From a virus, in the IMG/VR virus record IMGVR_UViG_3300025168_000018, positions 1 to 40,912 of that record: a DNA stretch of 40,912 bases; one strand, written 5' to 3'. Shown in pieces: positions 16,967-23,325 of the stretch. The translations under genes and the position numbers were made by a program. The first letter of the stretch is position 1. Every line of letters begins with the position of its first letter. The notes under the pieces are model-generated. The model saw nothing but the letters and a program-made list of their open reading frames with translations, was not told the origin of the DNA and ran no database searches.

Positions 16967-17356
16967 ATGATATATCCAGTAAAAATATACGATAAAGATG
17001 GGAAGCTGAAGAAGGTGGTTGCTTCTGATGTTCTTGCTAAGCGTACCACACGTGATTTGGATCTTATTAGGTATCCTACTTTGCGTTATGGTGATACTAA
17101 TAAGGCTATGTGGCGGGTTTATCGGTGTAGAAATTGTGGTGTTAGGGTTAGGTCTAAGACAGATAGAGCCCAGTTTTGTGGTGTTTATTGTAGTGGTTAT
17201 TGGACAAAGACTGTTAGTAAGGGATTGGGGAAGTCCTTTATTAATGGTGGGTTGGATGATTATCCTGAGGCGAAGGTGGAGTTAAAGGCTAGGATTGATT
17301 CTGAAAAGGTCTTTAATAAAGATGAATATAAACCTGTAAAGAGAAGAAATGACTGA
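16967..17356 (+). CDS. Small zinc-finger-like protein
   Basis: A 129-residue basic protein. Residues ~47-75 read YRCRNCGVRVRSKTDRAQFC then GVYC, i.e. C-x2-C ... C-x3-C, a plausible single zinc-binding knuckle for nucleic acid. No other domain recognised. It has little ribosome site of its own and begins immediately after the terminator. Its end overlaps the next gene by 8 bp. Confidence 0.55.
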   Translation: MIYPVKIYDKDGKLKKVVASDVLAKRTTRDLDLIRYPTLRYGDTNKAMWRVYRCRNCGVRVRSKTDRAQFCGVYCSGYWTKTVSKGLGKSFINGGLDDYPEAKVELKARIDSEKVFNKDEYKPVKRRND

Positions 17357-17816
17357 ATATAAGGTTACTGAGAAGGGTAAAACGTGTGATGTTTATCAGG
17401 AGTTGGATCGTTTAGAGCGGTTTGGTTTGATCGAGAAGATTGTTTCACGTGAAACAAAACTTGTTAAAGTTAAGAATCCAGATATAAAAGTGGCTCTTGA
17501 TTATTATCATGATAGATTTTTAGCTAAATTTAAAGAAAAGCCTGATATTAAGGGTGCTAAGGATGCTTCTTTAGTGGGTCGTGTGGTTGGTAGGTATGGT
17601 TTGGAGAAAACTAAGCATATGATTGATGTGTTTATGGCTTCTGATGATCCATTTATTGTTTCTACAGGTAGGACTTTGGGGGTATTTAGTTCAGTTATTA
17701 ATAAATTATTGTTGAATGCTCAGCCTAAAACGAAAACTGGTTTAGCTATTAAGGCTATAGCTGATTGGAGCAATGGTCATTCTGAAGAGGTTTTAAACAT
17801 TATTGATGTGGAGTGA
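17349..17816 (+). CDS. DnaD-like replication protein (replisome organiser C-terminal type)
   Basis: A 155-residue protein. The N-terminal ~45 residues may be part of a winged helix (VYQELDRLERFGLIEKIV). Residues ~65-115 (AKDASLVGRVVGRYGLEKTK, then a SDDPFIVSTGRTLGVFSSVIN stretch) match the short helical domain of phage replisome-organiser/helicase-loading proteins. These recruit the host helicase to a phage origin. The coding region contains a perfect ParB-type parS palindrome at 17441-17456 (codons 31-36). Its position between the SSB-like and VRR-NUC genes supports a replication role. Origins of such phages often lie inside this gene. Confidence 0.6.
   Translation: MTEYKVTEKGKTCDVYQELDRLERFGLIEKIVSRETKLVKVKNPDIKVALDYYHDRFLAKFKEKPDIKGAKDASLVGRVVGRYGLEKTKHMIDVFMASDDPFIVSTGRTLGVFSSVINKLLLNAQPKTKTGLAIKAIADWSNGHSEEVLNIIDVE
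17441..17456. promoter_or_regulatory. Perfect parS-type ParB-binding palindrome
   Basis: TGTTTCACGTGAAACA is a perfect 16-bp palindrome identical to the bacterial chromosomal parS consensus (TGTTNCACGTGAAACA). It lies inside the replication-protein gene, encoding most of I-V-S-R-E-T. I found no parA or parB in the window and no second copy. If bound by host ParB it could load ParB sliding clamps on the phage genome. Confidence 0.65.
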
Positions 17817-17821
17817 GTTTT

Positions 17822-18226
17822 ATGTCTGAACATGATGATCAGGTTACTTTATTTGAGTGGGCTACAGTATATGCTCGTGAAGAGCCTAGATTGGAACTGA
17901 TGTTTGCTATACCTAATCAGGGGGGTAAGGGTCAGGAAGCTATTAAAAGAGGGAAGAAAATGGTTAAGGAGGGTCTTAAGAAGGGTGTTCCTGATATATT
18001 TCTTCCTGTTGTGACGAATGAGTTTGGTGGGTTGTTTATTGAGATGAAAGCTGAGGGGGGTAGGCTGAGTAAAGAGCAGAAATGGTTTTTAAATGGGTTG
18101 ACTCATGGTGGGTATTTGTGTGGGGTTTGTTTTTCGTGTGATCAGGCTATTGCACTGATTATGGATTACTTGAATAGTGAGTTGGATTTGAGTAATCCAG
18201 ATGATGTTAAGTTTAATTATCTTTGA
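17822..18226 (+). CDS. VRR-NUC domain nuclease
   Basis: A 134-residue protein from ATG 17822, which has GGAG 8 bases upstream; a GTG at 17813 is in frame but less well placed. It matches the phage VRR-NUC (PD-(D/E)XK) family: an N-terminal EHDDQVTLFEW helix, MFAIPNQGGKG, then GLKKGVPDIFLPV (catalytic Asp), GGLFIEMKAEGG (the E-x-K pair) and LSKEQKWFLNGLTHGGY. Such stand-alone nucleases resolve branched DNA. It closes the plus-strand replication block and its stop overlaps the convergent minus-strand gene by 14 bp. Confidence 0.8.
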   Translation: MSEHDDQVTLFEWATVYAREEPRLELMFAIPNQGGKGQEAIKRGKKMVKEGLKKGVPDIFLPVVTNEFGGLFIEMKAEGGRLSKEQKWFLNGLTHGGYLCGVCFSCDQAIALIMDYLNSELDLSNPDDVKFNYL

Positions 18227-18533
18227 GTTTAGGTGGTGGGGCTCGGTTTTCTTGCCATTCTTGTAGTTGGGTATTTTGTTCTAAGTATCTTTTCTCTTTG
18301 TTTTTGATGCGTTTTATATCTTTTAGCTTGGTTCGGATCATGCCAGGTACGTTGTCTGACGGCCACCATTGCTCTTTTTCTTTGCATATATCTAGCACAG
18401 CTTCTTGAAACAAGTCGTCTTCTAAGTCTTTGAGTAGTCGCCACCATGTTTCGATTTGGTGCTTTTCTTCTATTTTCAATCCACATACAGATAGTATAGT
18501 TAGGCCTATTTCAAAGGTCTTTTTTTTGAGCAT
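18213..18533 (-). CDS. G39P-like helicase loader/inhibitor
   Basis: A 106-residue protein. IETWWRLLKDLEDDLFQEAV, then the segment LDICKEKEQWWPSDNVPGMIRT matches the N-terminal helical domain of phage G39P-type replicative-helicase loaders (aromatic pair, leucine-rich helix, Pro turn). The C-terminal ~40 residues are charged and probably flexible, as in G39P. It could load or titrate host DnaB together with the DnaD-like protein. Start ATG with AAGGAACAAA upstream. Convergent with the VRR-NUC gene. Confidence 0.5.
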   Translation of the reverse strand: MLKKKTFEIGLTILSVCGLKIEEKHQIETWWRLLKDLEDDLFQEAVLDICKEKEQWWPSDNVPGMIRTKLKDIKRIKNKEKRYLEQNTQLQEWQENRAPPPKLKDN

Positions 18534-18705
18534 TTTGTTCCTTTTTTCGCCATGCGAGATAGTGGTTGTGGTTTATTTGCTCGTCTTTGAATATATGTTC
18601 TTGAAATTTATCCTGGTCAAAGTTTCCGTAGGCTTTTTTTAGCTTTTCTACTAGTTGTTTGATTGCTTCTGCTATGATTTTAAAGTCTTTTCTAGTCATT
18701 GACAT
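18511..18705 (-). CDS. Small hypothetical phage protein
   Basis: A 64-residue protein, MSMTRKDFKIIAEAIKQLVE then a Lys-rich helix. The T-R-K-D-F-x-x-I-A start is common in small phage early genes of unknown function. A second ATG at codon 3 is possible. It overlaps the 49-aa gene upstream (stop at 18692) and the helicase-loader gene downstream (start 18533), consistent with one minus-strand transcript. Confidence 0.5.
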   Translation of the reverse strand: MSMTRKDFKIIAEAIKQLVEKLKKAYGNFDQDKFQEHIFKDEQINHNHYLAWRKKEQNAQKKDL

Positions 18706-18841
18706 TATCGCGTTCCACCTTTCTTTCGATGAAGAATTTTACATGTACGAATCCTCCGGTCATTGAAGATATAGTATGTTTGAATGGACATTCTTTTAGC
18801 CATTCTAAGAATTCTTGTAGGCAGGTTATTTGGAAAGTCAT
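18692..18841 (-). CDS. Small hypothetical protein (49 aa)
   Basis: ATG at 18841 has GAAAGGA 6 bases upstream, and the frame ends at TAG 18694-18692. The product starts MTFQITCLQEFLEWLKECPF and contains GGFVHVKFFIERK. No family recognised. Supported by the ribosome site and by end-to-end overlap with the next gene. Confidence 0.5.
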   Translation of the reverse strand: MTFQITCLQEFLEWLKECPFKHTISSMTGGFVHVKFFIERKVERDNVND

Positions 18842-18857
18842 GTGTTCCTTTCAGCGT

Positions 18858-18884
18858 CCAAGGGGGGATTTGACTCCCCCCTTT
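18858..18884. terminator. Hairpin between minus-strand genes
   Basis: AAGGGGGG and CCCCCCTT form a perfect 8-bp stem with an 8-nt loop. The T-run (TTTTC) is on the plus side, so it would terminate plus-strand transcripts best. On the minus strand it could pause or partly terminate the early operon. A second small inverted repeat, AGCGTT-A-AACGCT, lies at 18887-18899. Confidence 0.5.
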
Positions 18885-18897
18885 TCAGCGTTAAACG

Positions 18898-19122
18898 CTA
18901 GGATTTTATCAGGATAAAATCGTCACGTTTGTTTGTAGGAGTGGATGGCGAAAATGCCACACATTCTCCGTTGGTAAGTCGAACGGCTGTGCTACCAGTG
19001 CCGTTCATTTTTACGAAGGTTCGAACGCCACCTTCGTATTCAGCTTGAAACACGTTTCCGGGTTTCAAGTTTGAGAATGCACCTTGTTGCATGGATGGTG
19101 CACCATTGAGACGAATCTTCAT
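18898..19122 (-). CDS. Small beta-rich hypothetical protein (74 aa)
   Basis: ATG at 19122 is preceded by AAGGAG at good spacing, so I prefer it to the longer frame from 19158. The product, MKIRLNGAPSMQQGAFSNLK onward, has GNVFQAEYEGGVRTFVKM and a C-terminal strand pair around GECVAFSPS, suggesting a small beta-barrel. No family recognised. It lies just downstream of the amidotransferase gene on the same strand. Confidence 0.55.
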   Translation of the reverse strand: MKIRLNGAPSMQQGAFSNLKPGNVFQAEYEGGVRTFVKMNGTGSTAVRLTNGECVAFSPSTPTNKRDDFILIKS

Positions 19123-19169
19123 GGAGACTCCTTTCTCAAAGGGTTGGTAATTAGGCATAGCTCCTGATG

Positions 19170-19904
19170 CTATGCCCCGTCAATGTCATCACGGATTTTA
19201 GTACGTTGGAAGAGGCTATCTTGTGCTGTGGTAATTGTTGTACTGTGCCCAAATGGTTGATTATTATAGTTTCTATGATATTCGTAGCCATAATCATCAT
19301 AGCCATAATTATTTCCATAATTTCCGTAGTACGTGTTGTCCGTTCTAACATGATTTAGGTTGGAACACCAAATATCTTGATGTTTTTTCCAATAGCCGTA
19401 TAGATCGACGTTTCCGTTTTTTTCTATGATGGCTATTTTTTCGTCTATGAATTTTAAGAAGCCTCGTTTGGTTTTATAAGCCATGTATGCAAGGGCTCTA
19501 CTGTCTGACCAGTCATGGTAATTGCCTTCAGGGAAATCTGCGGCGCCTGCGAAGGGCATGATGCTTTCTTTCCATTCTGACCAGGTACCATTGTGAAATA
19601 GTAATGCGTTGTTTTCTATTCCTTTGGTTTTTAATTGGACCTGTTTGTTTACAGGGAAGGGATGGGTGAGTTTTGGGCAGACTTCACCTACGCTGGCTAT
19701 TCTATAGTGGATAACATAGGGTAGTGGTGGGTTTTTTTCTTGGATGATTTCTAGGATTTTTGCTGTGTTGATTCCTTTTTGGTAGGAGAGTTTACCCTTA
19801 TTATTTCTCCATGCAATTCCACCGCCGTGTGGATTTACTGTTTCTGCGGCAGTTAGTATTTCAGCTGATGGGTGTTCTTTTGTTGGTACAAGTATTACGC
19901 ACAT
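19170..19904 (-). CDS. Class-II glutamine amidotransferase (Ntn-hydrolase) domain protein
   Basis: A 244-residue protein. MCVILVP places Cys2 as the N-terminal nucleophile after Met removal, as in PurF/GlmS-type glutaminase domains. Further family marks are NPHGGGIAW (24-32), HYRIASVGE (66-74, matching the H-x-R-x-A-S/T-x-G loop), H81-P-F, FHNGTW (103-108) and SDSRALA (133-139). It should release ammonia from glutamine. It stands alone without a synthase domain and lies 0.2 kb downstream of an amidoligase, the expected ammonia-using or peptide-forming partner. The C-terminal 60 residues are Tyr/Asn/Gly-rich and probably disordered. A very strong AAAGGAGG site precedes the start. Confidence 0.75.
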   Translation of the reverse strand: MCVILVPTKEHPSAEILTAAETVNPHGGGIAWRNNKGKLSYQKGINTAKILEIIQEKNPPLPYVIHYRIASVGEVCPKLTHPFPVNKQVQLKTKGIENNALLFHNGTWSEWKESIMPFAGAADFPEGNYHDWSDSRALAYMAYKTKRGFLKFIDEKIAIIEKNGNVDLYGYWKKHQDIWCSNLNHVRTDNTYYGNYGNNYGYDDYGYEYHRNYNNQPFGHSTTITTAQDSLFQRTKIRDDIDGA

Positions 19905-20120
19905 CTATTTTTCCTCCTTTGGCATTATCATGATGTCTTCTTCTAGTTCTTGGGTTGCTACTCGGTTTAGTTCTTCTAGTTCTGAAGCGATTATTATTTC
20001 TTTAAAGTCTTTTGCTTCTTTTTTTGTGTCAAATTCTAGTGTTTCTCCTTCCTGGTCATGAACAAATGAGAGGTGTTTACAGTCTTCGTTTTCGCAGTTT
20101 CTAGCGATTACATATTTCAT
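19905..20120 (-). CDS. Small acidic hypothetical protein between amidoligase and amidotransferase
   Basis: A 71-residue protein, MKYVIARNCENEDCKHLSFV then an acidic helical tail ending MPKEEK. The two Cys (C-x4-C) could bind metal. Its ATG overlaps the amidoligase stop, and it ends directly before the amidotransferase start, so it is expressed with both. It could be a substrate or carrier of the ligase, but that is only inference from position. Confidence 0.55.
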   Translation of the reverse strand: MKYVIARNCENEDCKHLSFVHDQEGETLEFDTKKEAKDFKEIIIASELEELNRVATQELEEDIMIMPKEEK

Positions 20121-21115
20121 TAAATTTCTCCATTTTCGTCGTATACTTCGCTGAAGTTTTCTCCGTGTTGATGTTCTTTTGCGAAGCGTGTTGTTGACAT
20201 TATTGTTGTTGCTTTGGGTGGGTTTTCTGGTACGAGGTAGGCTTGGGATGGTTTAATAACATATTCTTTTAGGGGTATGTTTTTTCCGGTGAGTTGTAGT
20301 CCTGAACGCGTGATCCAGCCTTCACTGTCGAATAATTTACCTAAGAGTCCATTTCTGTAATCGCTTATTTGTTGGTATGTTGCTGTTTCTTCGTATACTT
20401 CTGATTCAGTTTCTACTGGGTTGAGTTCTGTTTCTTCTTCCCAACAATCTGTAAGGGTAGGTGCTTTGTCCAGGTAGCTTTCTACGATAGTTAAGGTTTG
20501 GAAGATGGCGCTTGTTGTTAGCCATGGATCTTCGAAGGCAGGGAGCATTCTAAATTCTACTGTTTTCCATAGTCCGTAGCAGTAGTTGATTTGTGTATAT
20601 CTGTCAGCATTTCTTCCTGTGTCATAGATTTGTTCTTGTGGTTTAAATGCCTTGTTGCAGTAGGTATTATTACCTTTAAATCTTTCCCAGAACTCGTGTC
20701 CATTGTCTATTTTGTTTTTTCGGGCCCATTTTCCCATATGTTTTAAGTAATATTCTTCGAAAGAGGGATCGGTTAGTTGGGTGTAAAGTTTTTGATTTTT
20801 TACTGATACATGTACGTGTGTTCCGCATGTTCTATTTACGATATCGGGGTGATTTCTGATTATCCATCCTTTTATATTTCTGATTTGAAGTGGTGGGCTT
20901 GCCACTTCTCCTTTATATGCTGCTTTATTGTCGGTGATGGTAACGGATCCATCGTATTTGAGGGCTTTAGGTGCTCTTGGTCGTACCATTTTTGCACCTA
21001 TAGTTCCCATAGTAGCAGGTGTGGATTCGACTTTATGCGAGGCCCATCCGCCTTCAAATTCGATTCCTACTGCGAGTATGTGGTTTTGTTTGGGTATTTT
21101 ATGCTTGGTTGGCAT
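20120..21115 (-). CDS. Amidoligase (COOH-NH2 ligase, glutamine-synthetase-like fold)
   Basis: A 331-residue protein with the ordered motifs of the amidoligase family: VGIEFEG (E19, E21), YDGSVTI (54-60), GEVASPPL (69-76), TCGTHVHVSV (96-105), YTQINYCYGLWKTVEFRM (173-190, Asn and the E-F-R motif). These residues bind ATP and metal in the GS/GCS-like fold. Such enzymes form peptide-like amide bonds. Phage versions are known next to class-II amidotransferases and are thought to modify peptides, perhaps at the cell surface. Substrate unknown here. GGAG precedes the ATG, and the start overlaps the previous gene by 17 bp. Confidence 0.75.
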   Translation of the reverse strand: MPTKHKIPKQNHILAVGIEFEGGWASHKVESTPATMGTIGAKMVRPRAPKALKYDGSVTITDNKAAYKGEVASPPLQIRNIKGWIIRNHPDIVNRTCGTHVHVSVKNQKLYTQLTDPSFEEYYLKHMGKWARKNKIDNGHEFWERFKGNNTYCNKAFKPQEQIYDTGRNADRYTQINYCYGLWKTVEFRMLPAFEDPWLTTSAIFQTLTIVESYLDKAPTLTDCWEEETELNPVETESEVYEETATYQQISDYRNGLLGKLFDSEGWITRSGLQLTGKNIPLKEYVIKPSQAYLVPENPPKATTIMSTTRFAKEHQHGENFSEVYDENGEI

Positions 21116-22166
21116 CTTGAGACTCCATTGAGATAATCATTGATTTGTCAAATGGCATGAGATTTTCTGAATAGATTTGGTACATCACTTCTTTTGTTCT
21201 CATGAGGTAATCGTCTAATACAGAATTAGGGAACATTCCCTTGATAGAGATTACGATTGGTTTTTTAGGATTCATGAATTCGAGTTCGCGATCTCTTTTG
21301 AGTGCTTCTGTAGCTGGTGTTTTTTTCATAGGCTGGCCTTTATCGTCTAGTGGATAGTCATTAACAGCCTGGAGAAATCCGAGGTTGGGTTTGCCGTTGG
21401 AAACTAATTTTTGATCTCCGTATGAGAAGTAGAATAGTCTGTGGTATGCAGTAGGTAGGTCTTTAATGGAGAAGTAGGTTCGTTGGGGTGTAGTTTCTGG
21501 GAAGATATTAGATACCCAGATTTTTTGTCCGTCGTTTTCTGGTGCGTATGCTTTACGGAACCATGTGCTTTTGAAATAGTTTTGCATGATTGGGCTTTCG
21601 TATATTAATTGAATGCCCTCTGCTGTTCTTTGGATCCTCATTTTTTGGAGGATTCCTTTTTTAATGGGTGATGGGTTAATTATAATAGTTTCTTTTTTGT
21701 CAGGCATGGTTTGAACTCCTATTTCTGAGGGAAAAGTGTTTGCTGCTTCGTTGTCTCTTAATGAATATCTGCATTGTTTGCATGTTTTAGTTCTGATTGT
21801 TTTTGGTGTAGGTCTGGTGCATCTCATTCCGCATTCAATACAGGTTAATGGTGCATCTTGGTAATTGGTATAATTAGTAGATTCTCTGTGAGGTCCATTT
21901 GGTTCGTGCGTGTCATCATATCTTTGTTGTGCAGCTATTCTTGCGATGTTTGTTGCTTCTACTAGTTCGTTTCCATCTTCGTCTATTAGTACGGGAACGT
22001 AATGAGGGGAATTTGGATCGAATACTGGGTGGTTCATGCCATAGTTAGCTTCTCCTAGTGCTCTCATGATACTTGCTCCGGGAGAATCAGGAGGGGATGG
22101 AGTATAAGCTACCCATGGTTCTTCATCAATTCTGTCTTCATAAGGGATATCATCTATGTCAGGCAT
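21099..22166 (-). CDS. Hypothetical protein with zinc ribbon, upstream of amidoligase
   Basis: A 355-residue protein with an acidic, Pro-rich N terminus. Residues ~113-133 read CIECGMRC ... CKQC, two Cys pairs that look like a zinc ribbon. The C-terminal ~200 residues are mixed alpha/beta with many aromatics (YFKSTWFRKAYAPENDGQKI). No family recognised. The position, overlapping the amidoligase gene, suggests a function in the same module, for example substrate binding. Start ATG behind AAGGAG. The ATG overlaps the stop of nothing but abuts the 81-aa gene (shared base 22166). Confidence 0.55.
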   Translation of the reverse strand: MPDIDDIPYEDRIDEEPWVAYTPSPPDSPGASIMRALGEANYGMNHPVFDPNSPHYVPVLIDEDGNELVEATNIARIAAQQRYDDTHEPNGPHRESTNYTNYQDAPLTCIECGMRCTRPTPKTIRTKTCKQCRYSLRDNEAANTFPSEIGVQTMPDKKETIIINPSPIKKGILQKMRIQRTAEGIQLIYESPIMQNYFKSTWFRKAYAPENDGQKIWVSNIFPETTPQRTYFSIKDLPTAYHRLFYFSYGDQKLVSNGKPNLGFLQAVNDYPLDDKGQPMKKTPATEALKRDRELEFMNPKKPIVISIKGMFPNSVLDDYLMRTKEVMYQIYSENLMPFDKSMIISMESQDANQA

Positions 22167-22411
22167 TATTTACTCCTTATCATTTTGGTAGTGGTTTTTT
22201 CTATTGCTAATAGTACATCTATAGCTTTTTCGTATAGCTTGATGTGTTCTTCTGCGTGTCTAATAGCGTCCTGGTATTTTTTTATTTCAGCGTTTTTTGT
22301 TTTAGCCTGTCTTGCTTTTTCTTTTTTTAGTTTTAGGTATTGCTTTCTTCTTTGTTTGAATTTTTCTCTGTCTGCTTCGTGTTTGCTGTTCTTAAGGTCT
22401 TTTCTTGGCAT
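22166..22411 (-). CDS. Small Lys-rich coiled-coil protein
   Basis: An 81-residue protein. Almost all of it is a charged helix (KQRRKQYLKLKKEKARQAKT, then a leucine/isoleucine heptad tract ending IEKTTTKMIRSK). Probably a coiled-coil or nucleic-acid-binding helix. Its 5' end overlaps the zinc-ribbon gene at 22333-22686 by 79 bp in another frame. Moderate start signal (AAAGGTG). Confidence 0.45.
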   Translation of the reverse strand: MPRKDLKNSKHEADREKFKQRRKQYLKLKKEKARQAKTKNAEIKKYQDAIRHAEEHIKLYEKAIDVLLAIEKTTTKMIRSK

Positions 22412-22686
22412 GTATACACCTTTTGCCCTTTCTCGTTGAAGGTTATGTAATGGGTTACGTTTGTTTCTTTAAAATAGTGTGTGTATTTTTGACCGCATTT
22501 GTTACAGATGGAAAAAGCCTCTAGGGTATGAATGTTAAAATGTTGTTCAAACTCTGGGTAAAAGTAGTATTCGATTGCTTTTTTAGTCTTGCAATTTGGG
22601 CACGTGCTATTATTAAAATGTTTGAGCTCGTTTTCTGTGAGTGAAGTTTCAATGGTTTTTAGTATGGGATCTCGATTGCCTGGCAT
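22333..22686 (-). CDS. Small zinc-ribbon protein
   Basis: A 117-residue protein with CPNCKTKK (about 29-36) and CNKCGQKY (about 61-68), a classic two-knuckle zinc ribbon with an aromatic strand between. The C terminus is polar and probably disordered. Such proteins often bind nucleic acid or RNA polymerase. The start follows GGAGAAGA and overlaps the previous gene by 28 bp. Confidence 0.55.
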   Translation of the reverse strand: MPGNRDPILKTIETSLTENELKHFNNSTCPNCKTKKAIEYYFYPEFEQHFNIHTLEAFSICNKCGQKYTHYFKETNVTHYITFNEKGQKVYTCQEKTLRTANTKQTEKNSNKEESNT

Positions 22687-23090
22687 TCTTCTTCTCCTTT
22701 TCTAATAGGCTTGATGGACAGGAAGGTTCTTTCTTCTTCTTCTACTTTCTTTTTCTTAGATTTTGGTTTTACGATTGTGGCTACATCTTTCTTTTCTTCT
22801 ATTTGTTGTAGCTCTTTTTCTTCTTCTTCTTGTTCGTATTTCATTTCTTGGTATTGAATTATTTCTTCTTCTGTTGCTTTTCTTTTAATGAGTTGGTATG
22901 AGACTTGTTCGGCGGTGTTATTTACTTTATCGAATTTGATTATTTTTTCTTTATTAAGTTTGTTTAGTTCTTCCATTGCGTCTTCGTAATCCCAGTGGTA
23001 GTAGGGGCCGTCGTGGAATTCCCAATGTGGCTTTATGTTTTCTCCTTTTACTCGTGTTCTTGTTACTGACATGATTTCGTAAACTTTCAA
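22659..23090 (-). CDS. Hypothetical acidic/Lys-rich protein (TTG start)
   Basis: A 143-residue protein. The N-terminal ~70 residues are folded-looking (HWEFHDGPYYHWDYEDAMEE). The rest is a Glu then Lys-rich tract (EEEEKELQQIEEKKD, KSKKKKVEEEE). TTG at 23090 overlaps the upstream stop and has AAGGA nearby. ATG at 23072 is an alternative without a clear ribosome site. No family recognised. Confidence 0.5.
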   Translation of the reverse strand: MKVYEIMSVTRTRVKGENIKPHWEFHDGPYYHWDYEDAMEELNKLNKEKIIKFDKVNNTAEQVSYQLIKRKATEEEIIQYQEMKYEQEEEEKELQQIEEKKDVATIVKPKSKKKKVEEEERTFLSIKPIRKGEEECQAIEIPY

Positions 23091-23302
23091 TTTTCTAGTC
23101 CTTTCCAGTTGAGGTCATTGATTTGAGGGCCGTCTATTTCTTCTAGTCTTTTTTGTATTAAGAATCCTGATATGACTATGAAATCGGCTGGTTTATCCTG
23201 GTAGAAAGCGTGTAAGAGGTTTAGTGTTTTTCGAAGGAAATCTGCTTCATCATCTTCCATAAAATCCCATTCCACTCTTTTTGTGTCGTCTTGGTCGGTC
23301 AT
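23087..23302 (-). CDS. Small acidic hypothetical protein (71 aa)
   Basis: Starts MTDQDDTKRVEWDFMEDDEA and continues with a hydrophobic helix. No family recognised. First gene of the minus-strand run downstream of the structured non-coding region. Weak ribosome site (AAAGAAAG). The end overlaps the next gene's TTG start by 4 bp. Confidence 0.5.
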   Translation of the reverse strand: MTDQDDTKRVEWDFMEDDEADFLRKTLNLLHAFYQDKPADFIVISGFLIQKRLEEIDGPQINDLNWKGLEN

Positions 23303-23325
23303 ATTTTTCTTTCTTTGAAGGTTAG

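Noticed and set aside
18223-18642. Plus-strand frames after the VRR-NUC gene
   Set aside because: They are mirror frames of the minus-strand helicase-loader and 64-aa genes, with low-complexity hydrophobic products.
19167-19358. Plus-strand frame rich in Ile/Val that looks like a membrane protein
   Set aside because: It is antisense to the Tyr/Asn-rich tail of the glutamine amidotransferase, whose codons produce the hydrophobic mirror product.
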